From Paraflavitalea pollutisoli (GTDB taxonomy: Bacteria; Bacteroidota; Bacteroidia; Chitinophagales; Chitinophagaceae), in NCBI RefSeq assembly GCF_029360705.1, contig NZ_JARKMX010000014.1, positions 372,001 through 436,000 of the forward strand: DNA of 64,000 nucleotides, written 5' to 3'. Below are positions 51,868 to 60,356 of this stretch, one piece after another (the stretch's first letter is position 1; each line of letters opens with the position of its first letter). Below the pieces are notes generated by a model, which had not been told where the DNA came from, made no database searches, and saw only the letters and a program-made list of their open reading frames with translations. Both the position numbers and the translations under genes were made by a program.

Positions 51868-53085
51868 TTACTCCGCTACATAAATCGTTTTGCCCCTCAC
51901 TTCAAAATGTACCTTTTGTGTTGCTTCCAGTATCTCAAATAATTTTGACAACGGTAAATTCCGAGAAACTGTTGCCGTGAACCTTTCGTCGATCGGTTTC
52001 GGCATCTCAATGGCATCTATTCCAGGGTACCAGCGCTTCACTTCCTGCAGTATCTCTTTTAACGGAGTCGCCTTGAAATCAAATAGACCATTTTTCCAGG
52101 CAATAATAGTTTCCGTCTCAACTTCTGTCACCTCGATACCTGGCTTATTTTCACCAACAATCGCTTGCTGTGCTGGCTTCAGTACAACTTTACTTCTTGT
52201 AGCCATGGCCTTGACCTCTACCTTCCCTTCTAACAACGTAGTCAACAACTTTCCCTCTTCGCCATAACTGCGTACATTGAAATGAGTACCAAGCACCCGC
52301 ACTTCAGCATCGGCCGTAGCAACAATAAACGGTTTAGACGGCTGTTTCGCTACCTCAAAATAGGCCTCGCCCGTCAGTTCCACCCTGCGTTCATCCCCAG
52401 AAAATCGCACCGGAAAACGCAGGCTGGCGTCGGCATTCAACCAAACCTTGCTGTTATCGGGCAAAGTAAGCGCGATAAAACTCCCCCGAGCTGTCCTTGC
52501 CGTATTATAAGCCATTGGCTCATCGACATCAGGATTGCCCCCTTTATTACTACCGGTTTTATACTCCAGCATTTCTCCCTGCTTTCGTACTGCAACCCCC
52601 TGATCTTCCGTCAACACACCATTTTGCTGGTCTTCCAACAGAATGGTGCGGCCATCACTTAGGGTCAGCGTAGCTTTATTTGCTCCCGGCAGAATATTCT
52701 CCCCCTTATTGGCCTCCACAACTGGCGCCGCCTGGGGAGTCTTCTGATTGACCAACCAGAGAACCAGTGCCGTGGCCAACACCAACAGCGTGGCGGCGGC
52801 CACCATCCAGTACCAGGATCTTTTGTATGCCGGCAGTTTTACAGGAACTCCATTCAACCCGATCCGGGCAGTTAATCGTTGCCAGCTCGCCTCCTTGTTG
52901 TACTTAGCCATTGCTGCTAAGGATTTCGCTACTTCTACGTCGTCCTGGCACCGGTCGTAAAAAGCCGCATTTTCTTGCAAAGTAGCTTTCCAGGCATCTA
53001 GTTCCTTCTGTTCGCCTTCCGAGATATCGCCCTCCTGCTCAGCCAACAATATCCTAACTATATCATTTACAGCTACTTCTTTCAT
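51868..53085 (-). CDS. FecR-family anti-sigma factor, module 2
   Basis: 405 residues. Cytoplasmic part with EGDISEGEQKELDAW, one membrane helix (about 85-110, WYWMVAAATLLVLATALVLWLV), periplasmic FecR domain with VELTGEAYFEVAKQPSKPF and VLGTHFNVRSYG, and the C-terminal DUF4974 part with LKEILQEVKRWYPG and PLSKLFEILEA. It probably pairs with the sigma factor at 56850-57473 and with SusC2. GC content is more like the core than susC2. Confidence 0.92.
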   Translation of the reverse strand: MKEVAVNDIVRILLAEQEGDISEGEQKELDAWKATLQENAAFYDRCQDDVEVAKSLAAMAKYNKEASWQRLTARIGLNGVPVKLPAYKRSWYWMVAAATLLVLATALVLWLVNQKTPQAAPVVEANKGENILPGANKATLTLSDGRTILLEDQQNGVLTEDQGVAVRKQGEMLEYKTGSNKGGNPDVDEPMAYNTARTARGSFIALTLPDNSKVWLNADASLRFPVRFSGDERRVELTGEAYFEVAKQPSKPFIVATADAEVRVLGTHFNVRSYGEEGKLLTTLLEGKVEVKAMATRSKVVLKPAQQAIVGENKPGIEVTEVETETIIAWKNGLFDFKATPLKEILQEVKRWYPGIDAIEMPKPIDERFTATVSRNLPLSKLFEILEATQKVHFEVRGKTIYVAE

Positions 53086-53187
53086 ACATTTGATTATTCA
53101 TGAGGAAATGGTTTATAGGTTACTGTATAAGAACGAATTGGTGGGAAAAGTCAACCATTACCAATGGAAAGTATTTGGCTAGTCGTA

Positions 53188-55887
53188 TTACTTGCGCATC
53201 TGCTGCAGGTTATACAAAAAAGTAAGCAGCCAGTAACGTTGCAATACCTGGCCGTTTGAATCTTCGATAAAAGTGGGCGTAATGATCCTGTTGACCGAGG
53301 TATTTTGGTGCAGCAGGTCATATACCGACAGCCTGACAACTCCCCGGCTATCTTTTAGCAGATGATAGTTTACAGCCATATTCCACAGCGTAATACCCTT
53401 CGGAAATCCGGGCGCCGTACGCGCATTGTACACATATTGCCAGTTTTGCTCCCAGACCATTTTCTTTGGCCAATTCACCAGCACAATGCCAGTGACTGTA
53501 TGATTAATGGTATTGGCATCGAGGTTGGGCTGCATCGAATATCGATTCTGGACGAACCGGATCGTCCAGGCCGGCATCACCGTCACCAGGCTCTTATAGG
53601 TAAAGGTCATAGCGAAGCGCTGGTTTACCACCCAACTATTCGTTACGTTTTGCAACTTATTTGAGTAGGAAACATTCCTGTTGTGATACCCATTGTTGTA
53701 CTGCGACAGCCGTAAAGTCCAGTTTTTCCGGCGCCAACTGTAGCTGTAGCTGGAATTGAAGCCGACTGTGTAGTTTCCATCGCTATTCACCGGGCGGGTA
53801 ACCTGGATACTATCGAACCAGGTATCTTCGACCACCTGGTTTTTAACGGTTCCCACACCAACCCCTATAGTCCAGAACTGCCTGCTGCTGAATTGCTCGA
53901 TACCAATATCCAGGTTGTGGTAGAAAGACGGTTTTAAATCCGGATTGCCCAAACGCAGGTATAGTGTATTCCTGTTGTCAGGTACTGGTTGCAATTGCTC
54001 GATGGTAGGCTGCTGGCTTCGCCCCGCGTAATTCAGGGTTATGTTACCTGTTTTACTAAAGGGATAGGAAATGCGTGCTGACGGAAAAATATTGATAAAT
54101 CGTTTGCCAAAGTAGGCTTTGGGCCATTCGGAATTATTCTGCTGGTCAAGCCATTGTACACCCGCCCCGATCGATCCATTCCATTTAGGCCCTGTGAAAT
54201 GAATCGCGGAGCTTGGCATATTGATCACCTGTTTATTTTGAAAAGCATTCGAGAACACAGTATCGACCAGATCGTATCGACCGCTCACTGGGTTAAATTG
54301 ATTCGTCCATCGATTGTTATCCCCTTGTGACCGGCTATGGGTGTATTTCAATTCCCAATTGAGCCGAGGGGTCAACGGTTCGGTATAGCTAGCTGACACA
54401 CTCCAAAACCTGTTGGCCCCTTTAATGTTGCTTTGCTGATCGATCAACTGCTGACTGACGGAACCATCTTGCTGGTAAAAAAACGTGGTTGCTTTATTGG
54501 TTTCTGTACCTGGCCGTTCATTTCCATTGAATAACACACTAAACGTGATCGACCGACCTGGCTTTCCCAAGCGGCGCCCCATAAACAATTCAGCATTCAT
54601 ATCACGCTCCCTGGTACTGTTGCCCCACTCGCTGGTCGTATTATTGATTGGTTGGCCGCCCAGGCTTGCAGAACCTGCCTGGCTTTGGACTTGACCTTGC
54701 TCCCTTGCCAACCTGCCATTGATGGACAGGTATATATCCGTGAGACTGTCCAACTTGTAATTCACCATCCCGTTGACCTTATGCCAATCGTTGGTATTCT
54801 TACTGTTGTTCAAGGCATGGTAAACAAACCCAGTGTCGCCCAGGAAATTCTGCCGGCGGGTCGTAACGCTGTTGACGGTCTTGGCGTGGTTGTAAAAATA
54901 GCTGCCGTTCACCGTCAGCTTTTCGCCAAACACATTCCCAAAGTTTAGTCCTGCCCCTTTTGTTTCAGTAATCCCACGGCTGCCACCCGCGTTCTGATCA
55001 GGCTTCCCTGTCATCAGGTCGCCTTCCGTCAGGTTGATCCGGTTGATGCTGTTGAGGTTACCTATGAAATTCAATTGTAGTGGCCCATCCAGGTAGTTGA
55101 GGCTGGTACCAGACTCATAGCGTTTATCTGTACCCAGGCCTGCTGCCGCCCGTCCAAACACCCCTCTTTTCTTGTCTTTCTTGAGCGTGATGTTGATGGC
55201 CTTGTCTTCCCTGCCCGTTTTGATGTTATTGAACAAGGCTTCCCGGGTTTTCAGGTCTACGACCTGCACTTTATCAATGATATCCTTGGGCAGGTTTTTG
55301 GAGGCTATCTTAAAATCATTGCCGAAAAAATCCTTTCCATCTACCGTGATCTTGGCGATCTTCCTGCCCTGGTAAGTGATGCCGCCATTTTCGTCGACTT
55401 CTAAGCCAGGCAACAGCCGTAGGAGGTCTTCCATCACTCCGTTCACCGAAGTCTTGAAGGAACCGGCATCGTATTCGATGGTATCTTTTTTGATCAGCAC
55501 CGGTGGGCGACGAGCCGCCACCACCACATCTTCTAGTTGGTCATAGAATTTTCTCAACTGCACCGTACTGATCAGGAGCTCTTTTGTTTCTGGTGCAATG
55601 ATAAAATCCTGGGTATAGGAACTGAGCCCGCTGTAAGATACCAGTACGCGGCAAGGTTTGGCCTGCGGAATATCGCGCACAATGAACTCCCCTTTCTTGT
55701 TGGTCATCGCATAGCTAACCAGGGAAGAATCTGCCACCAGGAAAACAGATACCGTAGCGGCCTCGATGGGCTGACTTGAAGCGGAATCTACTACTATCCC
55801 CCGAAGAGATCCCACGCGGCTGCGTTGCGCTTGTACTGCACCCGTTGTACATATAGCCCACAAGAGCAAGATGGCGAGGCAACGCAT
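53188..55887 (-). CDS. outer-membrane beta-barrel receptor (TonB-dependent-receptor-like) with carboxypeptidase-regulatory-like domain
   Basis: 899 residues. Signal peptide (cut near AVQAQ), carboxypeptidase-regulatory-like domain (LRGIVVDSASSQPIEAATV, about 28-110), plug-like region with LEDVVVAARRPP, DLLRLLPGLEVDENGG and KITVDGKDFFGND, then a barrel of the outer-membrane beta-barrel family 3 type. There is no SusC signature, STN domain or SusD partner. It lies between the FecR and the sigma gene of module 2 on the same strand, an unusual place. The role is unknown. Confidence 0.87.
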   Translation of the reverse strand: MRCLAILLLWAICTTGAVQAQRSRVGSLRGIVVDSASSQPIEAATVSVFLVADSSLVSYAMTNKKGEFIVRDIPQAKPCRVLVSYSGLSSYTQDFIIAPETKELLISTVQLRKFYDQLEDVVVAARRPPVLIKKDTIEYDAGSFKTSVNGVMEDLLRLLPGLEVDENGGITYQGRKIAKITVDGKDFFGNDFKIASKNLPKDIIDKVQVVDLKTREALFNNIKTGREDKAINITLKKDKKRGVFGRAAAGLGTDKRYESGTSLNYLDGPLQLNFIGNLNSINRINLTEGDLMTGKPDQNAGGSRGITETKGAGLNFGNVFGEKLTVNGSYFYNHAKTVNSVTTRRQNFLGDTGFVYHALNNSKNTNDWHKVNGMVNYKLDSLTDIYLSINGRLAREQGQVQSQAGSASLGGQPINNTTSEWGNSTRERDMNAELFMGRRLGKPGRSITFSVLFNGNERPGTETNKATTFFYQQDGSVSQQLIDQQSNIKGANRFWSVSASYTEPLTPRLNWELKYTHSRSQGDNNRWTNQFNPVSGRYDLVDTVFSNAFQNKQVINMPSSAIHFTGPKWNGSIGAGVQWLDQQNNSEWPKAYFGKRFINIFPSARISYPFSKTGNITLNYAGRSQQPTIEQLQPVPDNRNTLYLRLGNPDLKPSFYHNLDIGIEQFSSRQFWTIGVGVGTVKNQVVEDTWFDSIQVTRPVNSDGNYTVGFNSSYSYSWRRKNWTLRLSQYNNGYHNRNVSYSNKLQNVTNSWVVNQRFAMTFTYKSLVTVMPAWTIRFVQNRYSMQPNLDANTINHTVTGIVLVNWPKKMVWEQNWQYVYNARTAPGFPKGITLWNMAVNYHLLKDSRGVVRLSVYDLLHQNTSVNRIITPTFIEDSNGQVLQRYWLLTFLYNLQQMRK

Positions 55888-56007
55888 ATGCTGCAGGATA
55901 AGATTAGGTTATCGGCGATAGAAGCCATACCCAATGTAGCCAAATAGAAGAATGAGGTCGGTAGTAATTAGGGGCGAAAGCCGTAGATTCGTACCAACTA
56001 CTTGCTT

Positions 56008-56853
56008 ATGCCCTTAACAACTTACCAACCTGGCCCGCTCCCTACCACCATCGATGCCGTCATTCAGCAATTGGAGCAATTGATCGAAGCATGCGCTGCC
56101 CAAAAGGACCGTATCGGGTATTTTGCGGCTCTTTACCATAAAGTAACGGTACGGGTAAAACAAGGCATTCAAAACGGGGAATTTGAAGACGGACCACGCA
56201 TGGAGCGGCTCGATGTGCTATTTGCCAATCGGTACCTCGCAGCTGTTCGCCAATACTTGCACAAGGAACCACCTACCGGGTCCTGGACAGTGGCATTTAC
56301 CGCCACCCATAAACGCCGTACATTAGTTTTGCAGCATTTATTGCTGGGTATGAATGCGCATATTAACCTCGACCTGGGGGTGGCTGCGGTAGAAACTATG
56401 GCGGGGCAAGATATCGATACCATCCGAGGCGACTTCAATACGATCAATACCATCATTGGCTCCCTGATCTTTGAAGTGATGAACGAGATCAACCGGGTAT
56501 CTCCCCTGCTGTCCTTGTTTGGCTTTCATGCTACCAACGAATCCATCCTGATCCAATTCAGCATTACCAATGCCCGGGATGGGGCGTGGAGCTTTGCAGA
56601 AAATCTGGCACTAAAAGTGGGAAAACCGCCCGCGGACTGGGCCACTTGCATCAATACCCGAGATGGTAGTATTCAAAAACTGGGACAATCGCTTACCAAA
56701 CCCAAGGGACTCATACGCATTACTATGTGGTTTATTCACCTATTTGAATGGAAAAACCCTGCTCGTGTGATCGGCGCTTTTTATAAGCAGGAGAAAAAGT
56801 ACATCACTACCGCTGAGCTGGATGTGAAAAAGAAGCCGGCCACTGCTGCCTAA
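56008..56853 (+). CDS. DUF5995-family protein
   Basis: 281 residues from the ATG at 56008 (MPLTTYQPGP); a TTG two codons upstream is less likely. Mostly helical, no signal peptide. Stretches matching what I know of DUF5995 are ERLDVLFANRYLAAVRQY, LLLGMNAHINLDLGVA and GDFNTINTIIGSL. Members are uncharacterised; the conserved His/Asp could bind a metal. The stop overlaps that of the convergent sigma-factor gene by 4 bases. Confidence 0.75.
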   Translation: MPLTTYQPGPLPTTIDAVIQQLEQLIEACAAQKDRIGYFAALYHKVTVRVKQGIQNGEFEDGPRMERLDVLFANRYLAAVRQYLHKEPPTGSWTVAFTATHKRRTLVLQHLLLGMNAHINLDLGVAAVETMAGQDIDTIRGDFNTINTIIGSLIFEVMNEINRVSPLLSLFGFHATNESILIQFSITNARDGAWSFAENLALKVGKPPADWATCINTRDGSIQKLGQSLTKPKGLIRITMWFIHLFEWKNPARVIGAFYKQEKKYITTAELDVKKKPATAA

Positions 56854-57473
56854 TCTTCGCACAATGCCTTGAAAAAATGCAGTAATAAGGCCACTGGGAG
56901 CACATTTTTCTTGAGCAGCGCAGCTTTTAATATATTAATGGCTTTGGTTTTCTGGTTACGTACCGTTTGCTCGGAGAGATTCAACAATTGCGCTATTTCG
57001 CGCGTCGTTAGCCGATCGAAGAAATGAAGCTTGAAAATTTCCTGGCAACGATCGGGTAATTCTGACATTTGCTGGTACAACTGCTGAATGTATTCCGCGT
57101 ACATCATGTCATAATCATCCTTCTGCATTTCAGAGATATAGTACTCGGAAGTATACAGAATCTCTTTGTGGATGCGGTTGTGTATCTCTTCGCTGCGGAG
57201 GTGATCGTAGCAAGCATTTCGGGTAGTGACATATAGAAATGCCCTAATACTTGGCAAACTATCGAAATTCTGGCGGAGCAGCCATAGTTTGGAGAAGGTT
57301 TCAGATACAATGTCTTCGCTCACCTGGTCATTCCTCGTCAACTGATAGGCATAATATACCAGTGCCCGGTAGTTGTTTTTCCACAGCTGGTTCAGCGCGG
57401 GGATAGCTTGCCTTTCGTCTTCTTTCAGGGCAATAGCTATGGTGGTGTCGTTGTTGATCTCAGCAGAAATCAT
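56850..57473 (-). CDS. ECF sigma factor (FecI-type), module 2
   Basis: 207 residues from the ATG at 57473 (MISAEINNDT); a TTG five codons upstream is possible. Region 2 has DIVSETFSKLWLLRQNF and TRNACYDHLRS; region 4 has LPDRCQEIFKLHFFDRLTTREIAQLLNLSEQTVRNQ, the typical Bacteroidota FecI form. It most likely serves FecR2 and SusCD2, but a receptor gene and an opposite-strand gene now lie between sigma and FecR. Confidence 0.9.
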   Translation of the reverse strand: MISAEINNDTTIAIALKEDERQAIPALNQLWKNNYRALVYYAYQLTRNDQVSEDIVSETFSKLWLLRQNFDSLPSIRAFLYVTTRNACYDHLRSEEIHNRIHKEILYTSEYYISEMQKDDYDMMYAEYIQQLYQQMSELPDRCQEIFKLHFFDRLTTREIAQLLNLSEQTVRNQKTKAINILKAALLKKNVLPVALLLHFFKALCED

Positions 57474-57912
57474 AGTGATGCTCGGCAATTAAACGGGTCC
57501 TTGAATTAAGTAAATGGCCTATTAAAGGATAGTGTCCGATTGATCGCCGGGCCACTGAAGCCTGGAGGCGAAGTATTCACTCAGGGATATCTAAAGGAGG
57601 TTATCGATTAGGAATTTGAATCCAGGCTGGCAGACAATTGATTGATAAGCAATGTTACTCGAAAAAAACTGGATTTACCCGCCGCTCCTCCCATTTTTTT
57701 TGCAAAAATGAATTGGCATATGAAAATCAATTGTTTCTAACGGTTGTTACGCATGATTGAGGTACCCGTAATAGATCTGACCGGGCTCAAATTTTGCTTT
57801 AACAAGATTTGCAGCAGCCAACTATGGTTAGATGCTTGTCCCAATCGTAGTATTATATACGGCCGGCCCAATGATCGGCCAGCCTCTATATTATTTAACA
57901 AAAAAGCTACGT
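57474..57912. other. gene-poor gap between sigma factor and exported protein
   Basis: 439 bases. Open frames here are short and overlap the next gene in other frames. No convincing promoter box, repeat or hairpin was seen. Confidence 0.5.
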
Positions 57913-58398
57913 ATGAAAATGTTCTGTTTCCTAACCGGGATACTGATCAGTTGTGCTTGCTATGCCCAAGAAGGCGTGAAAGGTACCTGGGTAATGAAAA
58001 CAAAAGAAGTTGTGACTGGCCCTGACTATGAAAATGGCATCCCGACTCAAGTCTCTTTCAAACAGGAAGGAGATTCCCTGATTATCGAAAGCGTGTTTAT
58101 TGAAAACAATGCCGAAGTCAACAACCGGCAAGCAGTATTGATGAACGGCCAGCCCGCCACAAAAACTGGCGCCGCCTCCGGTAGAAAGTACGTTAGAAGC
58201 ATCAAATGGAATGCTGACAAAAAAGGACTTGTTTTCACTACGGTGATCTACGTGCCAGAAAATCCTACAGAAGTAGACCTGACACGCATTGAAACGATCA
58301 CTGTATCGCCAGATGGCAAAGAACTCACGTTGAACAAAAAATCCGTCGAGACGAAGGCCGAAAACTGGGAAAGTAAAGCTGTATATGTACGAAAATAA
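57913..58398 (+). CDS. exported lipocalin-like protein of unknown function
   Basis: 161 residues from the ATG at 57913 (MKMFCFLTGILIS); the frame is open further upstream without family features. Signal peptide (cut near CYAQ), then GVKGTWVMKTKEV, the Gly-x-Trp start typical of lipocalin-like domains, and alternating beta strands with RIETITVSPDGKELTLNK. The last strand ends WESKAVYVRK. No partner gene is obvious. A terminator shared with the convergent gene follows. Confidence 0.65.
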   Translation: MKMFCFLTGILISCACYAQEGVKGTWVMKTKEVVTGPDYENGIPTQVSFKQEGDSLIIESVFIENNAEVNNRQAVLMNGQPATKTGAASGRKYVRSIKWNADKKGLVFTTVIYVPENPTEVDLTRIETITVSPDGKELTLNKKSVETKAENWESKAVYVRK

Positions 58399-58414
58399 TT
58401 CTTAGTCACCTAAC

Positions 58415-58444
58415 GGGCTCCCTCCAATGTCTGCGAGGGAGCCC
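58415..58444. terminator. bidirectional terminator
   Basis: GGGCTCCCTC and GAGGGAGCCC form a perfect 10-bp stem with a 10-base loop. It serves the lipocalin-like gene and the convergent family-A gene. Confidence 0.85.
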
Positions 58445-58471
58445 ATTACCTTTTGTCCCTCCATAAGACCA

Positions 58472-58753
58472 CTACAAATCACTAAAGATCACCACGGTTG
58501 CATAATACGGATGCTCGCCCCACTCATATTCGGTTAAACCCAGCGTGTAGGCGCTACTGAAGATATTGGCCGGGTGCAGCATGCGCAGCCGCAATAACTC
58601 GGCACTCACGCTGGACGAAGAACCCGCCGAAACGGTCATGTCTTCATCCATATACCAGGTATAGATCTGTCGGTCATCAAGGGATGTTGTTGGCGTTTTG
58701 TAACTACCCAATACCACTAAAGCTCCCAATAGGAGCAAGGAGAATCTTTTCAT
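58472..58753 (-). CDS. small exported protein, family A (copy 2)
   Basis: 93 residues from the ATG at 58753 (MKRFSLLLLG). Signal peptide, then RQIYTWYMDEDM, AELLRLRMLH, FSSAYTLGLTEYEWGEHPYYAT. About 40% identical over the mature part to the 104-residue protein at 34198-34512. It follows susD3 on the same strand after 182 bases, so it may be the last gene of module 3 or have its own promoter. Function unknown. Confidence 0.75.
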   Translation of the reverse strand: MKRFSLLLLGALVVLGSYKTPTTSLDDRQIYTWYMDEDMTVSAGSSSSVSAELLRLRMLHPANIFSSAYTLGLTEYEWGEHPYYATVVIFSDL

Positions 58754-58935
58754 AAAAAAAGGTTTACTATTTATAGATGTGATGCACTCAATACAAGCCA
58801 TCGGATAGTGCACGGCGCCAGGAAGCAATCATATAGTAGGAAGCACTTACAAGGTAGGGGAAATAAACAATGGGGATTGGATCGCCGCCACTAATTGATG
58901 CCGCTCAAGCGGATCTATACCCAGTTTGCGACGGG

Positions 58936-60351
58936 TTATTCATACCCGGGATTTTGCACCAACGCCGGATTTAAAGTCAACTCTGCCGCCGGCACCGGTA
59001 ACAAGGACTGGTACGGCCTCCAACCAGTCTTGCAGCTGCTCATCACCTCCTCCAGCCGGTACTTATAGGTTTGGATATTGACCATTCGCTTCAGGTCGAA
59101 CCAACGATGCCCGCCCTCGGCCAATAACTCCACCCTCCGCTCCTGCTCTATCGCCACCAATACCTCATATTGCGTCAACCCATCAGGCAACGGTGGCAGA
59201 CCAGCCCTGCTCCGGATCACATTCACATCCATCACCGCTCCCCGATCCCCTTCCAGCCTGCCCAACTTAGCACGCGCCTCCGCCCTGATCAACCAAATCT
59301 CCGCCAGTCGCATCACGCAATGCGCCTCCTCAGCAGGCCATTTGTTTTGGCGGTACTTCACCGGATAATACCCCTGCTCATTCGCCTGCATGAAGTATCG
59401 TAACCAGGCCGCCTTTCTATGGTCGCCCGTTTCGAAACCATCCATCATATTATCACTCACCGCATACGCCGGCATGGCACCAGCCGTGAAAGGAATGAAC
59501 CGGCGAGCCTCACCCGTACCAAAGCCATCGATAGCGGGCCACAACGCCCAAATCGTTTCTTCACTGTCGGCCATCCCGATAGCTGCCTGCCTTGCCGCCA
59601 GCTGATAATAACCTGACCGGATCAACTCATCTGCCAGCAACACTGCCCGGTCGAAATTGTGCCGGAACAAATACACCCTGGCCAGCAAGGCCGTGGCCGC
59701 GGTGTTGTAGGCCCTCACCCGCTTTGGTTCCCTTTTCACGCCACCGGCCGGGAAAGGCTCCATTTGCTTACTGGCCTCGACCAGGTCTTTGATGATCAGT
59801 TCATAGATATCTGCTACCGAAGCGCGGGGTAATCGCGCGTTCTCTTTAAAATCCAACCCGATTACTTTGGGTACGCCGCCAAACAGATTCACCAGCATAA
59901 AGTAATTGTATGCCCGTAAAAATTTTGCTTCGCCCATCAATTGTAGCTTCAGCCCGGTCCTTACCCCGGTCGACTGCCCCAACTTCTCCAGCACGGTATT
60001 CGCCAATACGATTGCCTTGTAAGGATCGCCCCACATCGTTGCCAGTACACTGTTCCCCGGCTGTACCTGGCCACTAAAGTATTCACCATCTGCTTTCGTC
60101 GCGGTAACCCCTACACACCGCAGCTCATCTGTCAACAAACCCAAACTGACCGTATGGGCACCCTGCATAAACTGTGCACCCTGCGCCATGACATAGTAAA
60201 TATGGGATACGGCAGCGATCGCTGCCGTATCCTGGTTAAACACCTGTTCTGTTGCGATGCCTCCGGGCGGCATATCCAGCACCAGCATTTTTTTACAGTG
60301 CATGGCTGCAACAGCTATGAAAAGAAGCGCCAAATGGTTATTGCGGTTCAT
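58936..60351 (-). CDS. SusD/RagB-family lipoprotein, module 3
   Basis: 471 residues, starting 5 bases after susC3. Lipoprotein signal with AAMHC (Cys19). SusD traits are EAKFLRAYNYFMLVNLFGG, ALLARVYLFRHNF, CVMRLAEIWLIRAEAR, AEGGHRWFDLKR and the terminal LNPALVQNPGYE. It should be the ligand-binding lid of SusC3. Confidence 0.93.
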   Translation of the reverse strand: MNRNNHLALLFIAVAAMHCKKMLVLDMPPGGIATEQVFNQDTAAIAAVSHIYYVMAQGAQFMQGAHTVSLGLLTDELRCVGVTATKADGEYFSGQVQPGNSVLATMWGDPYKAIVLANTVLEKLGQSTGVRTGLKLQLMGEAKFLRAYNYFMLVNLFGGVPKVIGLDFKENARLPRASVADIYELIIKDLVEASKQMEPFPAGGVKREPKRVRAYNTAATALLARVYLFRHNFDRAVLLADELIRSGYYQLAARQAAIGMADSEETIWALWPAIDGFGTGEARRFIPFTAGAMPAYAVSDNMMDGFETGDHRKAAWLRYFMQANEQGYYPVKYRQNKWPAEEAHCVMRLAEIWLIRAEARAKLGRLEGDRGAVMDVNVIRSRAGLPPLPDGLTQYEVLVAIEQERRVELLAEGGHRWFDLKRMVNIQTYKYRLEEVMSSCKTGWRPYQSLLPVPAAELTLNPALVQNPGYE

Positions 60352-60356
60352 ACTCC

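Noticed and set aside
57744-58025. 93-codon frame before the lipocalin-like gene
   Set aside because: Overlaps the start of the better supported exported protein in another frame and has no domain or signal peptide.
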